DNA of 12,358 nt from Opitutus sp. GAS368 (GTDB lineage Bacteria; Verrucomicrobiota; Verrucomicrobiia; Opitutales; UBA953), in contig CAMDQP010000019.1 of assembly GCA_945906115.1 (NCBI GenBank), positions 1 through 12,358 on the forward strand, written 5' to 3'. The notes below the pieces were generated by a model. The model searched no databases and was not told where the DNA came from. It saw nothing but the letters and a program-made list of their open reading frames with translations. The stretch's first letter is position 1, and each line of letters begins with the position of its first letter. The position numbers were made by a program, and so were the translations under genes. Below, piece by piece: positions 1-7,683 of this stretch.

Positions 1-44
1 AGGCCGGCGCAGCCGGTACCGAGGATAAGGACGTTTTCAGCCAT
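1..44 (-). CDS. trxB: Probable thioredoxin reductase, N-terminus only (runs off the left edge)
   Basis: Only the first 14 or so codons are visible. From the ATG at 44 the protein reads MAENVLILGTGCAG and continues past the edge. A short beta strand followed by GxGxxG is the FAD-binding start of a two-dinucleotide-binding-domain flavoprotein. The GTGCAG variant, where most thioredoxin reductases have GSGPAG, is what I recall from verrucomicrobial thioredoxin reductases. Such an enzyme would use NADPH to reduce thioredoxin in the cytoplasm. An in-frame ATG two codons upstream (48-50) could also be the start; neither has a clear ribosome binding site. The gene is divergent from secA. Other FAD-dependent oxidoreductases begin the same way, so the exact product is an inference. 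Confidence 0.55.
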   Translation of the reverse strand, partial: MAENVLILGTGCAG

Positions 45-125
45 GGTCATGACCCATCTTGAGGGCGGGAGCACAGCCGCAAGGCGGAAAAGCCGATGTG
101 AACAACCCGAGTCAAGGCTTGCCCC

Positions 126-142
126 GGGGGGTGGGGTCGGGG
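126..142 (+). promoter_or_regulatory. G-tract cluster in the secA upstream region
   Basis: Runs of 6, 4 and 4 G residues separated by one and two bases end 25 bases before the secA ATG. They lie in the 117-bp spacer between the divergent flavoprotein gene and secA. If transcribed, the tracts could fold into a two-tetrad G-quadruplex or pair with C-rich RNA. They do not look like a proper Shine-Dalgarno for the ATG, being too far away. No convincing -35/-10 pair is visible in the spacer. The regulatory role is a guess. Confidence 0.2.
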
Positions 143-167
143 TTTGCTACCTCTCGCTCCCGGACCC

Positions 168-3161
168 ATGTTTCTCAGCATTCTCAAGCTCTTCGCGGGC
201 AGCCACCACCGGAAATTCCTCCGAAAGTGCGCGCCCCTCGTCAAGCGGATCAACGCCCTCGAGACCGAGTACCAAAAACTGTCGGACGACCAGCTCCGCG
301 CCAAGACCGAGGAGTTCAAGCAACGCCACGCTAAAGGCGAATCCCTCGACGCCCTCCTCCCGGAGGCTTTCGCCGTCGTCAAGAACGCCGCCCGCCGTCT
401 CTGCGGCACCACCGCCATCGTGTGCGACCATGAGCTGGCCTGGGAGATGGTGCATTTCGACGTCCAGCTCGTCGGCGGCATCGCCCTCCACCAGAACAAG
501 ATCGCTGAGATGGCGACCGGTGAAGGCAAGACCCTCGTCGCCACCCTGCCCCTCTACCTCAACGCCCTGACCGGCAAGAACTGTCAGCTGGTCACCGTCA
601 ACGATTACCTCGCTCGCCGCGACTCGGAGTGGATGGGTCATCTCTACCGCTGGCTCGGCCTCACGGTCGGCTGCATCCAGAACCAGATGCCGGGCGACGA
701 ACGCACGGCCGCCTACGGTTGCGATATCACCTACGGTACCGCTTCGGAGTTCGGCTTCGACTACCTGCGCGACAACGGCATGGCCCTCTCGCCCGAAGAG
801 CAGGTCCAGCGCGATCACTACTTCTGTATCGTCGACGAAATCGACTCCATCCTGATCGACGAGGCCCGCACCCCGCTGATCATCTCCGGACCCGTCGCCG
901 AAGAACGCGAGCCCGCCTTCCCGCGCCTCCGCCAGCCAGTCGCCGGCCTATTCGAACTGCAGATCCGCCTCGTCACCCGCCTGATGAACGAGGCCCGCGA
1001 GGAACTCGAAAAAATCGGCGAAAACAAGGAGCCTTCCGCCGACAGCCTCGACAAGCTCTGGCTCGCCGCCCACGGCATGCCGCGCAACCGCATCTTCCTC
1101 CGCCTGATGGAGAACGGCCGCTGGCGCAAACTACTCGAGAAGCACGAAGGCGTGCTCGCCTCCGAAATCGAAAAGGACCGCCGCTTCCACCTCAAGGAAC
1201 GTCTCTACTTCTCCATCAGTGAACGCAACCACGAGGCCGACCTTTCCCAGCTCGGACGCGATACGCTGCGCCCCGGCGAACCCGACGCGTTCGTGCTGCC
1301 CGACCTGCCGAGCCGCTACGTCGAACTCGATAACGACGAGTCGCTGACCCACGAACGCCGCGCCGAACTCCGGGGCGAAGCCGAAGCCGCCTACGCCCAA
1401 GCATCCGAAGATATCCACGCCATCGGCCAGCTGCTCAAGGCCTACGCGCTCTACGAAAAGGACAAGCAGTATGTCGTCCATGAGGGCAAGGTGAAGATCG
1501 TCGACGAAAACACCGGCCGCATCATGGAAGGTCGCCGCTGGTCCGACGGCCTCCACCAGGCCGTCGAAGCCAAGGAAGGCGTCGCGCTCGAGAAGGAAAA
1601 TAAGACCTACGCGACGGTCACGATTCAGAACTACTTCCGTATGTACCAGAAGCTCGCGGGCATGACCGGCACCGCCGAGACCGAGGCTTCCGAGTTCAAT
1701 GACATCTACCGGCTGACCGTTGTCGCCATCCCGACGCACCGTCCGTGCATCCGCATCGACGATAACGATATCGTCTTCAAGACGCGTAAGGAGAAGTACC
1801 AGTTTGCCATCAAGGAGATTGCGGAAGCCCACAAGCGCGGACAGCCCGTCCTCGTCGGCACCGCCTCCGTCGAAGCCTCCGAAACCCTCGGCCGCATGCT
1901 CGCGATGGCCAAGGTCCCGCACAAGATCCTCAACGCTAAGCACCACGAGGCCGAAGCCGACATCGTCTCGATGGCTGGCCAGCTCGGCGCAGTGACTATC
2001 GCCACCAACATGGCCGGTCGCGGCACTGACATCAAACTGGGCGAAGGCGTCCGCGAACTCGGCGGCCTGTACGTCGTCGCGACCGAACGCCATGAAGTCC
2101 GCCGCGTCGACCGCCAGCTCCGCGGCCGTTGCTCTCGTCAGGGCGACCCTGGCCGTTCCCGCTTCCTGGTCTCCCTTGAGGATGACCTCATGCGCCTGTT
2201 CGCCAACGCCGGCATTGTCTCCTCGATGCTCGAGAAGTCCTTCAAGGAAGGCGAGCCGCTCGAGCACCCGTTCCTGAACCACTCCATCGGCACCGCCCAG
2301 AAGCGCGTCGAAGGTCAGAACTATTCGATGCGCAAGCGCCTGCTGCAGTATGACGACGTGCTCAACCAGCAGCGCCAAATCATCTATGGCCTGCGCAACC
2401 GCGCCCTCAAGGCCGAGGACAGCCGCGAGACGATCATGAACATCGTCGAGGAAGAAATCGAAGCCCGCCTCGACGTCGTCTTCCCTGACCCGAATGGCGA
2501 GGCCGAACGTCGCGCCGCCGACACCTTCGTCCACTGGTACGTCACCACCTTCCACATGCGGATCGACCTCGAGGACATCCTCGCCCGCACCAAGGCCCAA
2601 GTGATCCTGCTCGCCACTGACCGCGTTCGCGCCCTCCAGTCCAGCCGTGAGGAACACGAGTCGCCTGCGGTCCTGCAATACCTCGAACGCAACGTCCTCC
2701 TGCGCGCCATCGACCGCAACTGGCAGAACCAGCTGACCGAGATGGAAGACCTCCGTCGCGGCGTCAGCCTGCGCTCCTACGCGCAGAAGGATCCGCTCAA
2801 CGAGTACAAGGCCGAAGCCTTCAAGGCCTTCGAACGCCTCATGCAGCAGCTGCGCACCGATACCGGCGCCGGCCTCTTCCGCACCGCCTCGTCAATGGAA
2901 GCCCTCGAAGCCCTCATGCGTCGCGCCCAAGGCCAGGCCAAGGCCACCGGACCCGCCGAGGCGGGTGCAATCGAAACGACCGCGACCACGCCGGCCAACG
3001 CGCCGAAGCCCGAACCTTTCCGCCGCCTGACCCCGAAGATCGGCCGCAACGCCGTCGTCCGCATCCGCAAAGGACCTGAGACCCAGGACCTGAAGTGGAA
3101 GAAGGCCGAAGCGCTCGTCCGCGACGAAGGCTGGGAAGTGGTCGAGACGCTTTCGGAATGA
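168..3161 (+). CDS. secA: Preprotein translocase ATPase SecA
   Basis: SecA drives preproteins through the SecYEG channel using ATP. The 997-aa product has Walker A ATGEGKT (residues 116-122, Lys121), the Walker B segment VDEID followed by SILIDEARTPLIISGP (from residue 222), the helicase-like MAGRGTDI (615-622) and motif VI QLRGRCSRQGDPG (650-662). It is about 100 residues longer than E. coli SecA (901 aa). About 13 extra residues precede Walker A, and most of the rest sits in the preprotein cross-linking region between residues about 235 and 480. The usual C-terminal zinc-binding tail (GRNDPCPCGSGKK type) is absent: GRN is present at 959-961, but the cysteines are replaced and 36 further residues follow. 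I start at ATG 168 because MFLSILKLFAG fits SecA N-termini; an in-frame TTG at 144 would add eight residues. The stop overlaps the lnt start. Confidence 0.97.
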   Translation: MFLSILKLFAGSHHRKFLRKCAPLVKRINALETEYQKLSDDQLRAKTEEFKQRHAKGESLDALLPEAFAVVKNAARRLCGTTAIVCDHELAWEMVHFDVQLVGGIALHQNKIAEMATGEGKTLVATLPLYLNALTGKNCQLVTVNDYLARRDSEWMGHLYRWLGLTVGCIQNQMPGDERTAAYGCDITYGTASEFGFDYLRDNGMALSPEEQVQRDHYFCIVDEIDSILIDEARTPLIISGPVAEEREPAFPRLRQPVAGLFELQIRLVTRLMNEAREELEKIGENKEPSADSLDKLWLAAHGMPRNRIFLRLMENGRWRKLLEKHEGVLASEIEKDRRFHLKERLYFSISERNHEADLSQLGRDTLRPGEPDAFVLPDLPSRYVELDNDESLTHERRAELRGEAEAAYAQASEDIHAIGQLLKAYALYEKDKQYVVHEGKVKIVDENTGRIMEGRRWSDGLHQAVEAKEGVALEKENKTYATVTIQNYFRMYQKLAGMTGTAETEASEFNDIYRLTVVAIPTHRPCIRIDDNDIVFKTRKEKYQFAIKEIAEAHKRGQPVLVGTASVEASETLGRMLAMAKVPHKILNAKHHEAEADIVSMAGQLGAVTIATNMAGRGTDIKLGEGVRELGGLYVVATERHEVRRVDRQLRGRCSRQGDPGRSRFLVSLEDDLMRLFANAGIVSSMLEKSFKEGEPLEHPFLNHSIGTAQKRVEGQNYSMRKRLLQYDDVLNQQRQIIYGLRNRALKAEDSRETIMNIVEEEIEARLDVVFPDPNGEAERRAADTFVHWYVTTFHMRIDLEDILARTKAQVILLATDRVRALQSSREEHESPAVLQYLERNVLLRAIDRNWQNQLTEMEDLRRGVSLRSYAQKDPLNEYKAEAFKAFERLMQQLRTDTGAGLFRTASSMEALEALMRRAQGQAKATGPAEAGAIETTATTPANAPKPEPFRRLTPKIGRNAVVRIRKGPETQDLKWKKAEALVRDEGWEVVETLSE

Positions 3162-4771
3162 CCGAGCAGCCGACGAGCAGCCCTGCTGCCGCCCGGCTCG
3201 CCTGGGTCGGCGCATCGCTGACCGCCCTGCTGCTCTTCTTTTCGTTTGGTCCCGTCGGCCATCCGTTCTGTGCTTTCGTCGCGCTGGTGCCGGCGATGAT
3301 CGCCACGACGCTTCGTCCCGACTGGCGCACGTGGCGTCGCGTGAGCTTCGTGACGAGTTGGGTGCTCTGGATCGCGTTGCTCGTCTGGCTCCGCCACGTC
3401 TATCCGCCGCTCGGTTGGCTCGGCCTCGTGCTGCTCACCGCCTACTGCGCGCTGTACCCGTTTATCTGGCTGCTGCTGGCCCGCTGGATTTTTCCCGCCT
3501 GCGCAGGCGCTTCGCTCCCGGCGCGCCTGCTCGCCATCGGCGGTCTCGCCGGTGCTTGGGGCCTGCTGGAATGGACGCGCAGCACCATCCTCTCTGGCTT
3601 CGGCTGGCTGCCGCTCGCGGCTTCGCAGACCGGTAATCCCGTCATGCTCAGCCTCTGCGCCTGGGTCGGGCCGATTGGCCTCTCCATCGCGCTCGTGCTT
3701 TTTAATCTCGGGCTCGCCCGCTGGATTGTCCGCCTCATCGAATTTTACCGCGAAGAAAGCGAATTAAAGCCCGCCGGTCCGATGGGCTGGCTGCGTCGCC
3801 TCACGCCCGAACTCTATCTCGGTCTGCTCCCGATTGCGCTCGGCTTCTTCGCCCTGATCGCCGCCAACGCGGCCAAGGCTCCGGTGGATAAGGTCAGCTT
3901 CACCGTCGGCGTCGTGCAGACGGACTTCGACCCGAACGCCAAGTGGGATCCGACGCGCCTGCAGGATCACCTCGTGATGACGGAAGCCATGACCGCCTCG
4001 GTGGCGGCGAATAAGGCGGTCGATTTCGTCCTCTGGCCCGAAGCCGCTCTACCGCTCTCGCTCGAGAGCGAAGCCTACCTGAGCCGCCTCACTGGCCTGG
4101 CCAAAGCCACCGACACTCCGCTCGTCATCGGGACCCTCGATCGACGCGGCGCCGGCTACGGTAACGCCGTCGCGGTGATCACCGCGGAAGGCGTGCAGAA
4201 ACCTGTCTACGCCAAGCGCCACCTCGTGCCCTTCGGCGAATACGTCCCGTTCGCCGACTTCCTGCCGCTGCGCAAAGTCGTCCCGATCGAGACGGATTGT
4301 ATCGCCGGCACTGGGCCCTCGCTCCTGCCGCTCACCACGCGCCGCGGTCATACCTTCATGGCCGGAGCGCTCGTCTGCTATGAAGACGTCTTCCCTGAGC
4401 TCGCCCGCGAACACGCCCTCGCCGGCGCCGACGTCCTCGTCGTCGTGACGAACGACGCCTGGTATGGCCGGGAAGCCGGCGCCTATCAGCACGTCGCGCA
4501 CTCGGTTCTGCTGGCTGCCGCCACCGGCCTCCCAGTGGTTCGCTGTGGCAACGCCGGCTGGAGCGGAACCATCGATTCGCTCGGCCGGGCCTTTCCGCTC
4601 TTGGACCAAGGGAGCATCTATTTCCGCGGTTCTCGGGCGACCGCCCCCGTCAGTCTCCCCCGCGACCGCCAGCCGGACACCTTCTGGGTGCGCCACGGCG
4701 ACTGGGCCGTCGGCCTGGGTGGTCTGCTCTTCGCCCTGACCTACATCTGGCGACGCCGGCGTGAGGCCTGA
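3158..4771 (+). CDS. lnt: Apolipoprotein N-acyltransferase Lnt
   Basis: Lnt is an inner-membrane enzyme that transfers an acyl chain from phospholipid to the N-terminal cysteine of apolipoproteins, the last step of lipoprotein maturation in diderm bacteria. The 537-aa protein has several hydrophobic segments in its first 200 residues, including EWTRSTILSGFGWLPLAASQ (138-157), a family signature. A nitrilase-like domain follows, with the catalytic triad visible: Glu295 in VLWPEAALP, Lys353 in YAKRHLVPFGEYVPF and Cys407 in LVCYEDVFPELAR. A final membrane helix lies near residues 510-530. The ATG overlaps the secA stop as ATGA, so translation is probably coupled; this also picks the start, since the frame is open further upstream inside secA. 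The length matches the family (about 500-540 aa). Confidence 0.96.
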   Translation: MTEQPTSSPAAARLAWVGASLTALLLFFSFGPVGHPFCAFVALVPAMIATTLRPDWRTWRRVSFVTSWVLWIALLVWLRHVYPPLGWLGLVLLTAYCALYPFIWLLLARWIFPACAGASLPARLLAIGGLAGAWGLLEWTRSTILSGFGWLPLAASQTGNPVMLSLCAWVGPIGLSIALVLFNLGLARWIVRLIEFYREESELKPAGPMGWLRRLTPELYLGLLPIALGFFALIAANAAKAPVDKVSFTVGVVQTDFDPNAKWDPTRLQDHLVMTEAMTASVAANKAVDFVLWPEAALPLSLESEAYLSRLTGLAKATDTPLVIGTLDRRGAGYGNAVAVITAEGVQKPVYAKRHLVPFGEYVPFADFLPLRKVVPIETDCIAGTGPSLLPLTTRRGHTFMAGALVCYEDVFPELAREHALAGADVLVVVTNDAWYGREAGAYQHVAHSVLLAAATGLPVVRCGNAGWSGTIDSLGRAFPLLDQGSIYFRGSRATAPVSLPRDRQPDTFWVRHGDWAVGLGGLLFALTYIWRRRREA

Positions 4772-4868
4772 GCCAAAAAACCGCAGGTCCTTGTCGACCT
4801 CCCTCGGAAACCCTCCAAGGTGAAGTGACCCCGGCACGGATGCATCCGCGCCTCACCGCCGCTCACCG
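4772..4868. other. Spacer between lnt and the aspartic protease gene
   Basis: This 97-bp gap holds an A6 run (4775-4780) and a small inverted repeat, AGGTC at 4785-4789 and GACCT at 4796-4800, with a six-base loop. The stem is too short, and it lacks a following T run, so I do not call it a terminator. No clear promoter or Shine-Dalgarno for the following gene is visible. Confidence 0.4.
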
Positions 4869-5747
4869 ATGAAGCCCCTGCGCACCCTCTTCGCCTGCCT
4901 CAGTTTCTGCGTCGCCGTCACCCTGCCCGCGCAGGAGCTCAAGAAGCCCAAGGACGAGTTCCCCGAGAGCGGCATGGCGTCGTTCCGCCTCCGCGTCAAA
5001 TCCATCCCGACGCTACGGATGCAGATCAACGGCGTCACCGTGCTCATGGGTGTCGACACTGGTTGCCAAGGCACCGCCGTGATCACCCCGCGCGCCGCCG
5101 AACGCTGCGGCATCACCGCGGCCTTCAGCCTGCCCACGATGGGCAACTCCGGCCGCAACGAATCCACCTACGGCCTCGTCGAGAAACTCCAGGCGGGCGA
5201 AGTCACCTGGCGGGATTTCCATGTAGCCATCATGCCGCTCGACGGCATGGAGATCGACGGCCTGCTCGGAGCCGACATCCTCTTCGGTCGTCCGTTCTAC
5301 ATGGACCTGCGCAATAAGGTCATGATCCTCGGCAAGATTCCGGACACCTCTGGCGCCCACGAAGTCCCCTGCTACAGCCGCGGCGGTCACTGTGGCGTGA
5401 ACATCGAGGTCGAGGGCGTCAAGATCCCCATGATCATCGATTCTGGCGCATCGAAGTCCTACATGAGCTCGCTGAAGTTCCGCGGCCAGACTGAGTTCCG
5501 CGGCTACCTCCCCGTGGCCACCGTGCGCAGCACCAGCCTGACCCGCGTCGAGGTCTGCAAAATCAAGTCCCTCAAGATTGGCGGGGCCCCACTCACGGGC
5601 GTCGAGTTCATCCGCGACCAAGAGCACAACCTGCTGGGGGATGACTTCCTGCTCGCCCACCCGATCGCAGTGGACATGGCGGCACGCCGCCTCTGGCTCT
5701 TCGAGCCACAGGTGGCCGCAAGGCCTGAGGACGAGACATCTAAGTAA
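4869..5747 (+). CDS. Exported protein with two retropepsin-like aspartic protease domains
   Basis: The 292-aa product begins with a signal peptide (MKPLRTLFACLSFCVAVTLPAQ, cleavage near residue 22), so it should act in the periplasm or outside the cell. Two copies of the aspartic protease half-site are present. The first has GVDTGCQGTAV, with Asp63 in DTG, and a downstream LLGAD at 132-136. The second has IIDSGASKSYM, with Asp191 in DSG, and LLGDD at 255-259. The spacing between the Asp and the hydrophobic-hydrophobic-Gly element is similar in both (71 and 66 residues). Retropepsins normally dimerise to bring two such half-sites together; here one chain could supply both, as in pepsin-type enzymes. 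Activity is inferred. It might cleave envelope proteins or be a non-catalytic binding protein. No Shine-Dalgarno precedes the ATG. The gene follows lnt by 97 bp and may be in the same transcript. Confidence 0.82.
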   Translation: MKPLRTLFACLSFCVAVTLPAQELKKPKDEFPESGMASFRLRVKSIPTLRMQINGVTVLMGVDTGCQGTAVITPRAAERCGITAAFSLPTMGNSGRNESTYGLVEKLQAGEVTWRDFHVAIMPLDGMEIDGLLGADILFGRPFYMDLRNKVMILGKIPDTSGAHEVPCYSRGGHCGVNIEVEGVKIPMIIDSGASKSYMSSLKFRGQTEFRGYLPVATVRSTSLTRVEVCKIKSLKIGGAPLTGVEFIRDQEHNLLGDDFLLAHPIAVDMAARRLWLFEPQVAARPEDETSK

Positions 5748-5753
5748 GATAGC

Positions 5754-6518
5754 TTAGCGACGACGACCGGACTTGCCGGAAGCCTTGCCGCCACCTTCGG
5801 ACTCGCCGCCTTCTTCACTGGCACCCGCTTCGGCCGGCTCGTCTTCGTCATCCCAACGGAGGTTCTTTTCCATGTCCTTGTCGACTTCTTCGACGTCCGG
5901 GAGGTCGGCGATATCTTCGGCCGCACCCTGGGGGCGGGCAGGCTTATCGTCATCATCGTCGTCGCCGGGGACTTCATGGCCTAGGGGGACGAACTCGAGG
6001 ATGTCGGTGATCTCTTCGAAAGGATGGATGTCGCGGCCTTCAATCAGGGCTTGGTTGCGCAGCTCGCTGAGCTGTTCATCCACGTCCTCGACGGTGAGCT
6101 TCTGCTCGAGCTTGATCGTGTCGTTGATCAGCTTCACGCGCAGGCGCATGATGTGCTCGAGGAAATCAGCGTAAGCGCCCTTATCGCCATCCTTGACGTT
6201 CGGCAGGGCGAAAAGCTGCTCCTCGGAATCGAGGATGTGTTCGGCCACGCGGACGAGGCGGACGGTCTGGTCCTTGTCCTTGTCGATTTCCTGGGGCTGG
6301 AAAGGAACGAAGGCGGCTTCGAGGATTTCGTTGGACAGGCCGTACTCACGGAGCGGGTCCATCATGTCGAGGATCCAGGGGAACTGGAAGGGGTCGAGGA
6401 TGCCCAAGCCGTCCGGCTCGTAGTGTTTGGGGTCGGAGTTCTCCTTCACCCACCAGTTGCCAACCTTCTCCTTGAATCGGATGGTGCACCAAAGGAGCTT
6501 CGAGGTAGTCACAGCCAT
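5754..6518 (-). CDS. Acidic protein of unknown function
   Basis: I do not recognise this family. The 254-aa product (from ATG 6518) has no signal peptide or membrane helix. Residues 1-75 form a Trp- and Phe-rich, probably folded part (GNWWVKENSDP, then ILDPFQFPWILD). Residues about 83-162 look helical, with charged stretches such as TVEDVDEQLSELRNQ that could form a coiled coil. From residue 186 the chain is low-complexity and acidic, including six consecutive Asp (186-191), then Glu/Gly/Ser-rich sequence, ending in the basic tail SGRRR. The layout suggests a cytoplasmic binding protein with a disordered tail. The start is uncertain: ATG at 6536 or TTG at 6575 are also in frame, and none has a good Shine-Dalgarno. 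The stop lies six bases from that of the convergent protease gene. Amino-acid composition favours this strand over the open frame opposite. Confidence 0.75.
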   Translation of the reverse strand: MAVTTSKLLWCTIRFKEKVGNWWVKENSDPKHYEPDGLGILDPFQFPWILDMMDPLREYGLSNEILEAAFVPFQPQEIDKDKDQTVRLVRVAEHILDSEEQLFALPNVKDGDKGAYADFLEHIMRLRVKLINDTIKLEQKLTVEDVDEQLSELRNQALIEGRDIHPFEEITDILEFVPLGHEVPGDDDDDDKPARPQGAAEDIADLPDVEEVDKDMEKNLRWDDEDEPAEAGASEEGGESEGGGKASGKSGRRR

Positions 6519-6627
6519 GGGGGGTGATGTGTCCATGTCTGGGCGGGAGTCAAGAGGGGTCGGCAAAGAGTCCAAAAGGCGGGCTTCTCCGCTTTCCTTC
6601 CGCCCTTTCCCCCCTTAACTGCTGGAT
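6519..6627. promoter_or_regulatory. Divergent intergenic region between the acidic-protein gene and pyrD
   Basis: About 109 bp separate the two divergent starts, so promoters for both genes should lie here. The pyrD side is pyrimidine-rich (6591-6615, mostly C and T). No convincing -35/-10 boxes, operator or attenuator hairpin of the kind sometimes seen upstream of pyr genes is visible. If the acidic-protein gene starts at TTG 6575, the spacer shrinks to about 52 bp. Confidence 0.35.
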
Positions 6628-7683
6628 ATGTCTTTCCTTTATGAGAAAGTGATTTCAAAGGCCCTCTACACGCTGGACCCGGAGAAGGCCCACCAGCTCG
6701 GTCTCTTCGGCATGGGTCTCCTAGGCGCCTGCGCCCCCCTCCGCCTCCTGTTGGAGCGCTCGCTGACCCCCCAGGGCGGCCGCCCGATCGAAGCCTTCGG
6801 CCTGAAGTTCCCCAACCACATCGGCCTCGCCGCTGGTTTTGATAAGGACGGCATCGGCTGGCGCGGCGCGGCGGCCCTCGGCTTCGGCCACGTCGAAGTC
6901 GGCACGGTCACCCCGAAGGCCCAGCCGGGCAACGAGAAGCCCCGCGTCTTCCGCTACCCTGAGCTTAACGCCGTCGTGAACGCCTACGGCTTCCCGAATA
7001 ACGGCGCCCAAGCCCTGCACGATCGCCTGAGCAAGCAGCCTGGCCGCGGTCAGCGCGTCTGCCCGCTCGGCATCAACATCGGCAAGAACAAGGCGACCGC
7101 CAACGAGCAGGCGCACGAAGATTATCTCGCCTGCTTCAAACTCCTCGCCCCGCTCGCCGACTACGTCGCCGTCAATATCAGTAGCCCGAACACCACCGGC
7201 CTGCGTGCACTCCAGGATCGCGCCCCGCTCGTGACGCTGCTCTCCGCACTCGCGCAAGAGAACCGCTCGGTCGCCGGCGGTCCCGTGCCCCTGCTCCTCA
7301 AGATCGCCCCAGACCTCAATCCCAACCAGCTCGCCGACATCGTCAGCGTCGTCGGCGAATGCGGCTTTGCTGGCATTATCGCCACGAACACCACGACCAC
7401 GCGCCCCGCGGGTACCGAAGCGTGCTCGCCCGGCCGCGGTGGCCTCAGCGGCGCCCCCCTCCTCGAACGTTCCCTGCAGGTGGTCCGCTTCCTCGCCAAG
7501 GAAGCCGACGGACGCATCCCCATCGTCGGCTGCGGCGGCATCCTGTCCGCCAAGGACGCCGGTCGCTTCATGGACGAAGGCGCCTGCCTCGTGCAGGTCT
7601 ACTCGGGCCTCATCTTCCGCGGCCCGGAACTCGCCCGTGAAATCGCCGAAGGCCTCGCCTGGCGCCAGCGCGCCTGGGCCTGA
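6628..7683 (+). CDS. pyrD: Dihydroorotate dehydrogenase (quinone), class 2
   Basis: PyrD oxidises dihydroorotate to orotate in pyrimidine synthesis, using FMN and passing electrons to membrane quinones. The 351-aa product has the N-terminal extension typical of class 2 enzymes (residues about 1-45), which attaches it to the inner membrane. Matching class 2 motifs are AAGFDKDG, then GTVTPKAQPGNEKPRVFR, then YGFPNNG. VNISSPNTTGLR contains Asn183 and the catalytic base Ser186 (Ser175 in E. coli; class 1 enzymes use Cys). Downstream are KIAPDLN, the ATNTTTTR segment, and the phosphate-binding GCGGILSAKDA and VQVYSGLIFRGP. The ATG at 6628 gives the expected N-terminus (MSFLYEKVISKALYTLDPEKAH). It stands alone, apart from other pyr genes, and its stop abuts that of the convergent SOUL-family gene. 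Confidence 0.97.
   Translation: MSFLYEKVISKALYTLDPEKAHQLGLFGMGLLGACAPLRLLLERSLTPQGGRPIEAFGLKFPNHIGLAAGFDKDGIGWRGAAALGFGHVEVGTVTPKAQPGNEKPRVFRYPELNAVVNAYGFPNNGAQALHDRLSKQPGRGQRVCPLGINIGKNKATANEQAHEDYLACFKLLAPLADYVAVNISSPNTTGLRALQDRAPLVTLLSALAQENRSVAGGPVPLLLKIAPDLNPNQLADIVSVVGECGFAGIIATNTTTTRPAGTEACSPGRGGLSGAPLLERSLQVVRFLAKEADGRIPIVGCGGILSAKDAGRFMDEGACLVQVYSGLIFRGPELAREIAEGLAWRQRAWA

Noticed and set aside
1131..2678. A 515-codon open frame antisense to secA
   Set aside because: It lies wholly inside secA, which has unambiguous motifs. High GC at third positions leaves antisense frames open, and the translation is repetitive in V, G, D and A with no recognisable domain.
4785..4800. AGGTC/GACCT inverted repeat after lnt as a terminator
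   Set aside because: The stem is only five base pairs, and no T run follows.
4049..4837. A 262-codon open frame antisense to lnt
   Set aside because: It opposes the catalytic part of lnt and has shadow-like composition (G, D, R and E rich) with no motif.
5740..5757. CTAAG/CTTAG inverted repeat at the protease and acidic-gene junction
   Set aside because: It is five A/T-rich pairs made largely of the two stop codons; too weak to call a bidirectional terminator.
6024..6527. A 167-codon frame opposite the acidic-protein gene
   Set aside because: It is a mirror of the leftward frame (L/V/E-rich, low in Lys and Trp). The leftward frame has more normal composition and a plausible start and stop.
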